A stretch of DNA of 36,472 nucleotides from the IMG/VR virus record IMGVR_UViG_3300033571_008179, positions 1 to 36,472 of that record, one strand, 5' to 3'. The DNA is from a virus. The notes below the pieces were generated by a model that had not been told where the DNA came from, did no database searches, and saw only the letters and a list, made by a program, of their open reading frames with translations. Shown here piece after piece: positions 6,510 through 14,427 of this stretch (position 1 is the stretch's first letter; each line of letters begins with the position of its first letter). The position numbers and the translations under genes are program-made.

Positions 6510-7934
6510 ATGATTGACCCGAAGCTAGTCAAAAAAGTAGTACAAGCCCAATCAGATGTCATGCAAGTCAATTATAAAATGCTTGATATCCTTGAGGGTA
6601 ATCTTGAGCCTTACATCGTTAAAAATCTTGAGCGTTTATTGTCACCAAGAGTGCTGCGCTACGCCATGGAGCGCATTGTGCCGATCAATATCATTCCAAG
6701 GTACGTTGATAAGCTGTCAAATATCTACCAAACTGGCGTTATCAGAGAAATATCTGATGGCAATGAAGCTGATGCTGAGCTTCTTTCTTGGTACGAAAAA
6801 CAGACCAATGCCAACATGATTATGCACCAATCGAATAGGCTCTACAATGCTTGCCGCTCCGCATTGATTCATCCTTACATCACAGAAGATGGGCCAAAGA
6901 TTAGAGTAATACCAAATGACCGCTTTGCTATTTTCTCAGATGATCTAGTCGATCCAACAAAGCCAACCATGGTTATCCTGCTTGCTGGCCGTGATGCTCA
7001 AAAGCGTGAGATTTATTGGGTCTATACCGATACAGAATTTGCAGTAGTTAAGAGTGATGAGACCGTTGATTATGCTGCAATGGAAGAGATGGGCTTGGCT
7101 GATGGCATAAATCCATATGGTGTGCTGCCATTTATTTATGTAAATCAAAGCAGTTTAAAGCTAGTGCCTGTGCCTGACTTGGACTCAATTAGACTAGCTG
7201 AATATGTACCTGCAGCTTTGACTGATTTAAACCTGGCCGCTTTGTTCTCTAGCTTCTCAATTACTTACATCAAAAATGGTGAGGTTGCTGACCCAACATA
7301 TGCGCCTAATGCTCTTTGGTTTTTAAAGTCTGATGACCCTGAAAAGGATGTTGAGATTGGAACTCTCAAGCCAGAAGTTGACTATCAAGAGGTGCTCAAC
7401 CTGATTCAGTCAGAGCTTTCTTTGTGGCTTGGCTCTAAGGGAATTAAGACAGGATCAGTAGGACAATTAGCACCGGAGCAAGCAGCATCTGGTATTGCTA
7501 AGATCATTGATGAGGCTGATACCTATGACGTGCGCCAGGCTCAAACAGTTTCCTACGCAAAAGCAGAGCATGAAATGTGGGACATGATCTTGCACAAAAT
7601 GCACCCAATCTGGGTTAGCCAGGGATTAGTAGAAAATCGAACAATCTTCTCAAGCACTGCAGAAGTTGTGGCTCGCTTCTCAGTTATCCCAGTAGGCACA
7701 CAGCGTATGCAATTGATCCAAGAGGCTCGTGATGAGTATGCTGCAGGGTTTACTACTCGCAGCCGAGCTATTCAAATGCTCAATCCTCAAATGACTTATG
7801 CTCAGATTGAGGCTTTAGAGCGTGAAATTGATGAAGAGCGTGGCATTGATCTTGAGGCTAGAGAAGGTGAGACTGGCCCTGTAGAAACTCAAGAGGATCA
7901 AAATGGCGACGAAATGGCAGAAGATCAAGATTGA
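6510..7934 (+). CDS. Portal protein
   Basis: A 474-residue protein directly after the large terminase gene, with AAGGAGC before the ATG. The pattern is that of SPP1 gp6-like portal proteins: a helical N-terminus, NIIPRYVDKLSNIYQTGV, a beta-rich wing domain around residues 120-230 (IRVIPNDRFAIFSDD), a helical stem/clip, and an acidic C-terminal tail. Portals form the dodecameric vertex through which DNA enters and the tail attaches. Length is normal for the family. Confidence 0.9.
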   Translation: MIDPKLVKKVVQAQSDVMQVNYKMLDILEGNLEPYIVKNLERLLSPRVLRYAMERIVPINIIPRYVDKLSNIYQTGVIREISDGNEADAELLSWYEKQTNANMIMHQSNRLYNACRSALIHPYITEDGPKIRVIPNDRFAIFSDDLVDPTKPTMVILLAGRDAQKREIYWVYTDTEFAVVKSDETVDYAAMEEMGLADGINPYGVLPFIYVNQSSLKLVPVPDLDSIRLAEYVPAALTDLNLAALFSSFSITYIKNGEVADPTYAPNALWFLKSDDPEKDVEIGTLKPEVDYQEVLNLIQSELSLWLGSKGIKTGSVGQLAPEQAASGIAKIIDEADTYDVRQAQTVSYAKAEHEMWDMILHKMHPIWVSQGLVENRTIFSSTAEVVARFSVIPVGTQRMQLIQEARDEYAAGFTTRSRAIQMLNPQMTYAQIEALEREIDEERGIDLEAREGETGPVETQEDQNGDEMAEDQD

Positions 7935-8346
7935 TTTATCAGGTTACGGTCTCAACTCTGACCAAAAAGATGAGGTGGCTGACCTTATCATTGAGAGAAT
8001 CGTAAACCGTACAACTAAAGGCAGAGATAAAGACGGCGAAAAATTCCCAGGTTACTCGAAGTCATACAAAGAGAGCCTTGATTTTAAAGTGGCTGGTAAA
8101 AAAGGTAGGCCAGTTGATCTGCAGTTATCTGGAGATATGCTCGCAGCCTTGGATGTTTTAAATAAAACAAGCCGCAGTGTCACTATTGGCTTTGAACCAG
8201 GTAGTGAGGAAAACGCCAAAGCTGATGGTAATATCCGGGGGACATATGGAAAGCCCACGCCAGATCCAAAGAAAGCTAGAGATTTTTTAGGAATCAGTGA
8301 AACTGAACTTTCTAATATCATTAAATTTGTAAAGGCTCAGGAATGA
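7903..8346 (+). CDS. Virion morphogenesis protein, gpG/gp10-like (copy 1)
   Basis: A 147-residue protein whose ATG overlaps the portal 3' end by 32 bases and follows GAGG. The features YSKSYKE, VDLQLSGDMLAAL, then R.FLGIS near the C-terminus match the Mu gpG / HK97 gp10-like family of small head-tail joining or morphogenesis proteins. The next gene has the same layout (LTLTGQMLDSI, FLRIS), so the two look like diverged tandem copies. The place between portal and scaffold is earlier than usual for a tail-completion protein and may indicate a head-assembly role. Confidence 0.65.
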   Translation: MATKWQKIKIDLSGYGLNSDQKDEVADLIIERIVNRTTKGRDKDGEKFPGYSKSYKESLDFKVAGKKGRPVDLQLSGDMLAALDVLNKTSRSVTIGFEPGSEENAKADGNIRGTYGKPTPDPKKARDFLGISETELSNIIKFVKAQE

Positions 8347-8846
8347 GTAGCCAACGTCAATTTGCCAATATCATAAAAAAGCTAGAGAAATCGGTAGAGC
8401 AATCGATCAGCAAGGCTGCATTAAAAGAGGTTGGTGTTTTTGCCCGTGACTTAATCGTTAAGCGCACAAGGCTTGGGTACGGTGTTAAAAAAGACTTTGA
8501 GGCCAAGTCAAGACTGGCTAAGTTAAGCCCAAATTATATCAAAAAGCGCAAAATGTTTGCTGGCTTATCATCTAATACTAGCCCAAGCAGATCAAACTTA
8601 ACTCTTACAGGCCAGATGCTTGATAGTATTATCTCCGAAACGAAAGACAGGACAATCATTATCAAGCCCACAGGTAGACGTGATGACGGCAAATTAAACG
8701 CCGATATAGCCAGATATGCGGAAGAGGGTGGACGCAATAGGCCAAAAAGGATTTTCCTTAGAATTTCTCAACTAGAATTTAAACAGATTGTGAGATTTTA
8801 TAGAAAAACCTTTGGGGATTTGCTAAGAAAGAGGAAAGTGATATAA
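8343..8846 (+). CDS. Virion morphogenesis protein, gp10-like (copy 2)
   Basis: A 167-residue basic protein starting in an ATGA overlap with copy 1. It has LSPNYIKKRK, NLTLTGQMLDSI, DIARYAEEGG and RIFLRISQLE, all characteristic of HK97 gp10-like head-tail joining proteins. The similarity to the preceding gene is in motif order rather than identity. The gene ends just before a candidate promoter and the scaffold gene. Confidence 0.65.
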   Translation: MSSQRQFANIIKKLEKSVEQSISKAALKEVGVFARDLIVKRTRLGYGVKKDFEAKSRLAKLSPNYIKKRKMFAGLSSNTSPSRSNLTLTGQMLDSIISETKDRTIIIKPTGRRDDGKLNADIARYAEEGGRNRPKRIFLRISQLEFKQIVRFYRKTFGDLLRKRKVI

Positions 8847-8847
8847 T
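8839..8847 (+). promoter_or_regulatory. Candidate extended -10 promoter before scaffold and capsid genes
   Basis: TGATATAAT (TGn plus TATAAT) spans the stop codon of copy 2 of the gp10-like pair. TTGCTA at 8820-8825 is a possible -35 at 16-base spacing (four of six matches). It could boost transcription of scaffold and major capsid genes, the most abundant products, up to the terminator at 10381. Confidence 0.45.
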
Positions 8848-8878
8848 TTTAACAAGTTTTAACCAAGGATGGTGACAA

Positions 8879-9475
8879 ATGACCGATCAGAAAGCTCCTG
8901 TGGAGCAATCTGGTGAGCCTGTGGCGCAACCAGAGAATCAAGAAACTAAGTCAACAATCGCTTACGAAACACACCGAAAGCTCTTGGACGAAAAAAAGAA
9001 ACTGCAAGCACAGCTTGAGACTTTTTTGGCCAAGGAAAAAGAGCGTGAAGAAACTGACGCAAGGAAGCGTGGTGACTATGAAGCTCTGCTTAAGGCTCGT
9101 GAGGAGGAACTTGCAAGGGAACGTGCTCAGAGACAGGAGTTAGATGAGCGCATTACCCGTGGCATGAAGTTGACTTCAGTGATCGAAGCTCTGGGAGGCC
9201 AGGTTGACCAAAAATGGTTTAAGCTGATTGATACTGATGAAGTAGCAATCAACCCAGAAACTGGAGAGATTGACAAAATGACCGTTGCTAGAGTGGCTGA
9301 GTCACTCAAGAAGCAATGGCCAGAAATGGTGCAGAGAGTTACCAAGTTTCCAGCACAAGCTCCCCAAGGCTTGAATGGTGGACCCGGTAAAATCACTGAA
9401 TCAGAATGGAAGACTCTCAAAAATTCTGCCGAAATGAACAAGTGGAGGCGGGATCAGATAATCTGGGGTCAATAA
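8879..9475 (+). CDS. Head scaffold protein
   Basis: A 198-residue, highly charged protein immediately before the major capsid gene. It has a short disordered N-terminus, a long coiled-coil stretch (about residues 30-95, rich in K, E, Q, R and L, such as LLDEKKKLQAQLETFLAKEK), and a smaller C-terminal part ending in basic and aromatic residues (NKWRRDQIIWGQ). This is the usual form of siphovirus scaffolds, which guide capsid assembly through a basic C-terminal segment and then leave or are degraded. No protease gene is seen nearby. Called by shape and position. Confidence 0.8.
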   Translation: MTDQKAPVEQSGEPVAQPENQETKSTIAYETHRKLLDEKKKLQAQLETFLAKEKEREETDARKRGDYEALLKAREEELARERAQRQELDERITRGMKLTSVIEALGGQVDQKWFKLIDTDEVAINPETGEIDKMTVARVAESLKKQWPEMVQRVTKFPAQAPQGLNGGPGKITESEWKTLKNSAEMNKWRRDQIIWGQ

Positions 9476-9508
9476 ATTTAACTAAGCCAAACTTTCAAGG
9501 AGTGAAAA

Positions 9509-10366
9509 ATGGCAAGTACAAATCTAACCGATATCGCAGCACAGGTGCAGAAATACTGGTCTCCAGTAGCTACCAAACAACTACGCGAAAGCCTCTTGCT
9601 TGGAAGCATTGTAAACAAGGATTACTCTGGTGAAATCCGCAAAGGCGGCGACCAAGTTCGCGTTTACTCTGTTGCAGCACCTACAGCTACTACAAAAACA
9701 GTTGGCGCAGTAGACAGCAACACATTTGCTCCATCTGCAATCTCTACAAGCTATGTTGACGTAAAAGCTGACAAGCACGTCACCGCTGCTTTTGAATTTG
9801 CTGACGAAGTTGAGCTGATGTCTTTGATCGACCGTGAAAACCCTGAAGTTATGTCTTCTTTGGTTTTCTCTGTTGAAAAAGCTGTTAATGCTGCTTTGTA
9901 TGCTGCTTTGGTTCCATCCGCTGCGGCTCCAGATCACCAAATTGTTAAGGCTTCGATGGATGCTTCTGCACTTCTTGAAGTCCGCAAACTAGGTGCTACA
10001 GCTAAATGGGATCAAGCGAAGGGCTGGTATGGTCTTCTCGATCCAAAATACTACAGTGATGTCCTAGCCGCTCAGACGCTTGTTAGCTCTGATTTTGGTG
10101 CTGCTGATACTCCTGTAATCGGTGGACGTGTTGGACTACGCCGCTATGGTATGCAACTAGCTGAAGATAACAGCTTGGCTGAAGGCACTGCATATTTCCT
10201 ACATCCAGATGCACTCTTGATGGTCATGGCAAAAGAAATGGCTGTTAAGCTATCTGATTTGCATCCAGTTGGTAAGCATGGCATCTTGATGTCTGTTGAC
10301 CTTATTTTCGGTGTTGCTCTTGGCATCGAAGGTGCGAAAAAATGTATTAAGGTTACAACTGCTTAA
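9509..10366 (+). CDS. Major capsid protein
   Basis: A 285-residue protein with a strong AAGGAG ribosome site, located after the scaffold gene and before a strong terminator. Features fit an HK97-fold shell protein: an N-terminal helix (IAAQVQKYWSPVATKQLRES), an E-loop-like region with KGGDQVRVYSV, a central helix (DRENPEVMSSLVFSVEKAVN) and late strands (GGRVGLRRYGMQLAED). Codon use is smooth and the product lacks cysteine-rich or low-complexity parts, typical of abundant capsid proteins. It lacks the N-terminal delta domain of HK97, consistent with a separate scaffold. Confidence 0.9.
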   Translation: MASTNLTDIAAQVQKYWSPVATKQLRESLLLGSIVNKDYSGEIRKGGDQVRVYSVAAPTATTKTVGAVDSNTFAPSAISTSYVDVKADKHVTAAFEFADEVELMSLIDRENPEVMSSLVFSVEKAVNAALYAALVPSAAAPDHQIVKASMDASALLEVRKLGATAKWDQAKGWYGLLDPKYYSDVLAAQTLVSSDFGAADTPVIGGRVGLRRYGMQLAEDNSLAEGTAYFLHPDALLMVMAKEMAVKLSDLHPVGKHGILMSVDLIFGVALGIEGAKKCIKVTTA

Positions 10367-10380
10367 TTTAAGCTAAATCT

Positions 10381-10411
10381 GGGGTGGGGCTTCGGCCCTG
10401 CCCCATTTTGT
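10381..10411 (+). terminator. Rho-independent terminator after the major capsid gene
   Basis: GGGGTGGGGC, a TTCG tetraloop, and GCCCTGCCCC form a 10-bp stem with two G-U pairs, followed by ATTTTGT. The very stable stem and UUCG loop suggest strong or partial termination, separating high capsid expression from downstream genes. Confidence 0.85.
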
Positions 10412-10420
10412 CAGGATTGT

Positions 10421-10657
10421 ATGATTGCGTTTGATTCACTAAATCCTTACGACACAATGGGCTATGTTATTGGCCGTGATCCAGGTGACTTGGTGCAAAA
10501 GCTAAGAGAAATCAGGACGCCAATTAAAATCCATTTCATTGTGGCACAAGGTTCAAATCATGTTGCCTACTTTACAGGCGATTTAAAAGCTAAAAAGGTT
10601 GAGTCCGATGTCAACACTGCCAAAGTCAATACAAGATCGCGAGTACGAAAAATTTGA
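10421..10657 (+). CDS. Small protein following the capsid gene, function unknown
   Basis: A 78-residue protein with AGGA before its ATG. It begins MIAFDSLNPYDTMGYVIG and contains an alternating strand/helix pattern (LREIRTPIKIHFIVAQG) with a basic C-terminus. No family recognised. It overlaps the next gene out of frame by 50 bases, which suggests translational coupling. Position between the capsid and fibre-like genes suggests a virion role. Confidence 0.6.
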   Translation: MIAFDSLNPYDTMGYVIGRDPGDLVQKLREIRTPIKIHFIVAQGSNHVAYFTGDLKAKKVESDVNTAKVNTRSRVRKI

Positions 10658-11006
10658 TCTGAATGACGCTGGCGAAGTAGTTGTCAGGACTACACTTAGC
10701 GGAGAAGTATCAGGCGAATTTAGTCCAAGCGGTCTAAGAATAGCTGGTAGGGTGACGGAAGTTGTGCTGTCAGACACATCTTGGACAGCATTGCCGCCAG
10801 TACCATTGGCAAATCGCAACGCTTTAAATATTCAAAACTACTCAGGTACTCAAATAAAAATAAATTACGACCCATCAATTACTGGATATATTGGCGTAAT
10901 TGTAGATGATCAATCTCAACGCAACATGGACGTAAAGGATAGCATTTTGGTTTTTGCCAAGGCAGAACTAGGAAATCCTGTTGTCATTGTTGAGGAGCTT
11001 AGCTAA
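10608..11006 (+). CDS. Small virion-associated protein (beta-rich)
   Basis: I start at ATG 10608 (132 residues), which has AAGG at good spacing; an in-frame TTG at 10599 is a weaker choice. The protein starts MSTLPKSIQDREYEKF, an opening I have seen in small phage proteins encoded beside fibre-like genes, and is mostly beta strands (TALPPVPLANRNALNIQNYSG, then KINYDPSITGYIGVIV). It may be an adaptor or capsid decoration protein; evidence is context and pattern only. Confidence 0.65.
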   Translation: MSTLPKSIQDREYEKFDLNDAGEVVVRTTLSGEVSGEFSPSGLRIAGRVTEVVLSDTSWTALPPVPLANRNALNIQNYSGTQIKINYDPSITGYIGVIVDDQSQRNMDVKDSILVFAKAELGNPVVIVEELS

Positions 11007-11176
11007 TGGCTTTCGTTATCCCAGTAGCAGCCGGAAGTGATTGGCATTGTGGCTGGAGTACGATACCATTAAACACCACAGTTAAGATCATACAATATCG
11101 CCAGAGTGTTACCTTTGGCACATTAGAAATTGAAGGAACAATGCTCTTAGAGGGCACTTTGATCCTTGAGCCTTAG
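11006..11176 (+). CDS. Conserved short beta protein (56 aa)
   Basis: This short gene starts in a TAATG overlap with its upstream neighbour and encodes MAFVIPVAAGSDWHCGWSTI and onward, ending VTFGTLEIEGTMLLEGTLIL then EP. The tail repeats an (E)xEGTxxLEG pattern, suggesting a small beta-solenoid-like strand stack. Similar short proteins with an EIEGT repeat occur between adaptor and fibre genes in phages. Good frame, coupling and lack of gap support it as real. Confidence 0.75.
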   Translation: MAFVIPVAAGSDWHCGWSTIPLNTTVKIIQYRQSVTFGTLEIEGTMLLEGTLILEP

Positions 11177-11184
11177 AGGTTAAG

Positions 11185-12081
11185 ATGTCTGACAGCAAAA
11201 TCAGATTTAATGGCATCCAAGAGCCAGAAACGCCAGCGGCCAACCGAGTCTATCTCTGGTACGACGAAGATGACCAAATCTTTAAGATCAAGCGTGATAA
11301 TGGTGTAGCAGAGCCTCTAGTTGGCGGAACTATCGTTGCAAACACTGAGAAGCTTTTGTGTGTTGTGCGCAATCAAACTGGCGCAACACTACCTAAGAAG
11401 ACTGTTGTATACATCTCAGGAGCAAGTGGTAACAGGCCGCTAGTAGATAAAGCACAAGCAAACTCTGAAAGCACTAGCTCAAAAGTCTTTGGGATATTGC
11501 AGCAAGATATATTGCACAACGGAACAGGTTATTGCGTAGTAGAGGGTCAGCTTCAAAATGTTGATACTTCTATGTTTACTGAAGGCCAGCTTTTATGGCT
11601 TTCACCAACTGTAGCAGGTGAGTTGACTACAACAAAACCAAGCGCACCTAACCACATGGTATTTTGTGGCTATGTTGTCAGATCACATCCAACTGAAGGT
11701 ATAGTAGAAGTAAAAATTCAAAATGGTTTTGAGCTTCAAGAGCTTCACAATGTTGCAATCAATGGCGTGACAGATGGACAAGCGCTTGTCTATGAAGCAT
11801 CTACGCAGCTTTGGAAGAATCAAACTATATCAATTCCACCTAGCAATATTTACACAGTGGAATATTTTACTCTTGATGCTCTGAATGTCTCATCTTCAAG
11901 CATTACATTATCTCATACACCAACTGATGCATCGGCTGTAACTATGGACGTTATAAGCGGAAGTGCACAGATTTACGGTGAAGACTACTTTGTCAGTGCG
12001 AACGTGGTAAGTTGGGATGCTACTCCGCTTTATGGTATACTTGACGTGGGTGATAAATTAAGAATCACTTACACACGTTAA
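11185..12081 (+). CDS. Fibre-like structural protein, candidate capsid fibre (short)
   Basis: A 298-residue protein. The N-terminus (RFNGIQEPETPAANRVYLWY) resembles fibre attachment segments. The middle (about 55-185) is a beta module with EGQLLWLSPTVAGELTTTKP, also found in the tail-fibre gene at 24169. The last ~80 residues (VEYFTLDALN, GSAQIYGEDYFVSA, DVGDKLRITY) match the end of the next gene. Lying between capsid and neck genes, well before the tail, it is a candidate head fibre or decoration protein. GAGGT precedes the ATG. Confidence 0.65.
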   Translation: MSDSKIRFNGIQEPETPAANRVYLWYDEDDQIFKIKRDNGVAEPLVGGTIVANTEKLLCVVRNQTGATLPKKTVVYISGASGNRPLVDKAQANSESTSSKVFGILQQDILHNGTGYCVVEGQLQNVDTSMFTEGQLLWLSPTVAGELTTTKPSAPNHMVFCGYVVRSHPTEGIVEVKIQNGFELQELHNVAINGVTDGQALVYEASTQLWKNQTISIPPSNIYTVEYFTLDALNVSSSSITLSHTPTDASAVTMDVISGSAQIYGEDYFVSANVVSWDATPLYGILDVGDKLRITYTR

Positions 12082-12097
12082 AATTTAAGGAGTAACC

Positions 12098-14287
12098 ATG
12101 GCACTCGTCAAAGGTAAGTTTGTCGATAAAGACATACCTATTCAGAGTAATAATGATCCTGTAGATCCAAAAGATTTAGCAAGAAAAAGTTATGTAGATG
12201 ACAAAGCTGCTGCTGAAGCTGCCGCTGCATCTGCCGATAAACTTCCGCTTTCTGGCGGAACAATGACCGGCATTCTTGATATGGATTCTATTTCCATTAT
12301 CAATCTTGCTGATCCTATTAATCCAGGTGACGCTGCACACAAGCAATATGTAGATGATGGCGTTAGTGCTGCCAATCTTTACACCGACACAAAAATCGGT
12401 GATCTTGAGGGCAATCCTGACGTTGCAAGTTACGTCGGCGCATTGTCTAACGCAGTTTTTGGAGCTAAAGGACAGCCCAATGGATTTGCAGAGCTTGATG
12501 AGAACGGCAAAGTTCCATCTGCACAACTTCCAGGATATGTAGACGACGTTGAAGAATATGCTGACTTGGCATCTTTTCCAGAAGAGGGCATGGCTGGAAA
12601 GCTATATGTAGCGCAAGATACCAATAAGGTTTATCGCTGGAGCGGCACTGTCTACATCGAAATTGCTGGAAGCCCAGGATCTACTGATGCTGTGCCAGAA
12701 GGTGCTATAAATCTTTACTTTACAGATGAAAGAGCACAAGCCGCTTTGGCAACTGATCTTGCTGCTAAACAAGATAGCCTTGGCACAGGTACGACTAGCC
12801 AATTTCTCCGTGGAGATTTGACTTGGCAAGAAGTAGCTACATCTTTAGGCATTGCTCAGACAAAGATCGTTAGCAAAGGTGGCGATGACGTTACTGGAGA
12901 CGGTACTCTGTCTAAGCCTTTCGCCACTATCGCTGCTGCCATGGCATCTATAACTGATGCTGCACCTACTAAACGCTATGCAATTAAAGTTGAGGCCGGA
13001 GCCTATACAGAAGGTGCATTAACTTTAAAGCCAAACGTCTTTGTTATCGGTGATTTGAAAGAAGCTGTAAGGGTAACGGCTACCTCTGTAGCTATGGACC
13101 CAAGCTTCAATCAGCCTTCAAGTTTCGATAACCGATCTGGCATGGCACGCATCATATTAAATGGTGCTTGTAACTTTGACTGGTTGGCTGTCAACTCACC
13201 TGCTGGAAAGCTTTACTTTACTGAAGTTAGCTTTGGTAGCGCAGTAACCATGAATGGCGGCACTAATGCCATTGCTCAAGCGCAATTCGATGCCTGTCAA
13301 ATCTTCGGAACATTGACTATCAGCGGCATCAATGTTGGCGTATTTAAAGACAACATATGTCACGGAAACGTAAATATTAACCAGCATCCTAATGGTGGCA
13401 TGGCCACGATTTTCAACGTTGATGGAGGTAAGATTGTCCAGACTTTGACACTGACAAGTGCTGTAGATGATTTCAATCGTAGATGCTCTGCTTTCTTGAA
13501 GTCTTGCTATGTTGAAAATCTTGTTGTAGATGGAGTTGTATCTTACGCTGATTGTGACTTGGTTTCTCAAGGAAAATCAAGCACTGTACGGCAAAATGGT
13601 GGACAGCTAATAGCTTTGACACCAAGGATCAATCACGATCTTGAAACCCAAATGCTTAAGCCTCTCAACAACAACGCACACAATAGCGGTGATTGGGGTA
13701 AGCAATGGTTTTTCAACTTTGCATACGTTCATGCTTCGGCAGGTACTGACTGCTACTTGATGTCTGCAATGGAGAACTACGATCCTGCTGGTGACACATC
13801 TGGTAAAAGCGTTTGGATCTTGCCAGATGGATACGGACTGCAAGCAGACGTAAACGGTGGCGACATTCAACTGGAGACCGCTCCAACAAGCGGCACAGGC
13901 ATTCGCGGTAAGGTCAAGATTAATGCCCGCGAATTAGACATGAGTGCCAAGCAGATTAAAGATCTTGCTGACGGTACTGATCCACAAGATGCTGTTACCA
14001 AGGCACAACTTGATGCTGCTGTTGGTGGCGGAGGATTGAGCGGCAAGAAAGAGACATTCACACTATCGGCTGGCGATATCGCTAATGCTTACGTTGACTG
14101 CGCTCACTTGGCTGCTGCAGATACCATGCTTGTAATGTCTGGCGGTGTAGTCCACATTGAAGGTGAAAGCTACACATTGTCTGAGGTTGGTGGAGTTACC
14201 AGAATTACATTTATCGGTGATTTGGTAGATCCAAGCCCAAGCAAGCTAGAAGAAGGCGACAAAGTACACGTACAATATCTTAAATAA
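12098..14287 (+). CDS. Fibre/spike-like structural protein, candidate capsid fibre (long)
   Basis: A 729-residue protein. The N-terminal third has the repeated fibre pattern DPVDPKDLARKSYVDDKAA, LPLSGGTMTGILDM, DPINPGDAAHKQYVDDG, as in long tail fibres. Around 280-510 is a region of short strands with many N, G and V (parallel beta-helix-like, as in spikes that bind or cut glycans). A further DPQDAVTKAQLDAAVGGGG linker leads to a C-terminal ~80-residue domain shared with the gene upstream (ETFTLSAGDI, GGVVHIEGESYTLS, EEGDKVHVQY). It may bind host surface sugars. No catalytic residues can be assigned by eye. Confidence 0.7.
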   Translation: MALVKGKFVDKDIPIQSNNDPVDPKDLARKSYVDDKAAAEAAAASADKLPLSGGTMTGILDMDSISIINLADPINPGDAAHKQYVDDGVSAANLYTDTKIGDLEGNPDVASYVGALSNAVFGAKGQPNGFAELDENGKVPSAQLPGYVDDVEEYADLASFPEEGMAGKLYVAQDTNKVYRWSGTVYIEIAGSPGSTDAVPEGAINLYFTDERAQAALATDLAAKQDSLGTGTTSQFLRGDLTWQEVATSLGIAQTKIVSKGGDDVTGDGTLSKPFATIAAAMASITDAAPTKRYAIKVEAGAYTEGALTLKPNVFVIGDLKEAVRVTATSVAMDPSFNQPSSFDNRSGMARIILNGACNFDWLAVNSPAGKLYFTEVSFGSAVTMNGGTNAIAQAQFDACQIFGTLTISGINVGVFKDNICHGNVNINQHPNGGMATIFNVDGGKIVQTLTLTSAVDDFNRRCSAFLKSCYVENLVVDGVVSYADCDLVSQGKSSTVRQNGGQLIALTPRINHDLETQMLKPLNNNAHNSGDWGKQWFFNFAYVHASAGTDCYLMSAMENYDPAGDTSGKSVWILPDGYGLQADVNGGDIQLETAPTSGTGIRGKVKINARELDMSAKQIKDLADGTDPQDAVTKAQLDAAVGGGGLSGKKETFTLSAGDIANAYVDCAHLAAADTMLVMSGGVVHIEGESYTLSEVGGVTRITFIGDLVDPSPSKLEEGDKVHVQYLK

Positions 14288-14297
14288 GGAGGCAAAT

Positions 14298-14372
14298 ATG
14301 CCAGCACCAAAGCCAATGCCTAAAGAAGAAAAACAAATTCCACCAAGAGAGATGCCGCCGTTAGAGCCATAA
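14298..14372 (+). CDS. Proline-rich peptide (24 aa)
   Basis: A short ORF with a full AAGGAGG ribosome site seven bases before ATG encodes MPAPKPMPKEEKQIPPREMP then PLEP. It sits between the long fibre gene and a terminator-like hairpin. Strong initiation signals in an otherwise tight operon argue for expression. A proline-rich linker or assembly peptide is conceivable; function unknown. Confidence 0.55.
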   Translation: MPAPKPMPKEEKQIPPREMPPLEP

Positions 14373-14380
14373 CTTAACAA

Positions 14381-14406
14381 GGTGGGGGCTGAAATATGCC
14401 CCCGCC
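14381..14406 (+). terminator. Terminator-like hairpin after the fibre-like genes
   Basis: GGTGGGGGC and GCCCCCGCC form a 9-bp stem (one G-U) around an 8-base loop, followed by AATTTAC. The U tract is short, so it may be a weak terminator or an RNA-processing or stability hairpin between the fibre-like and neck genes. Confidence 0.6.
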
Positions 14407-14427
14407 AATTTACACACCGAGGATAAA

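Noticed and set aside
13196-13870. Minus-strand ORFs within the long fibre gene
   Set aside because: Shadows of a long repeat-rich coding frame; no start signals.
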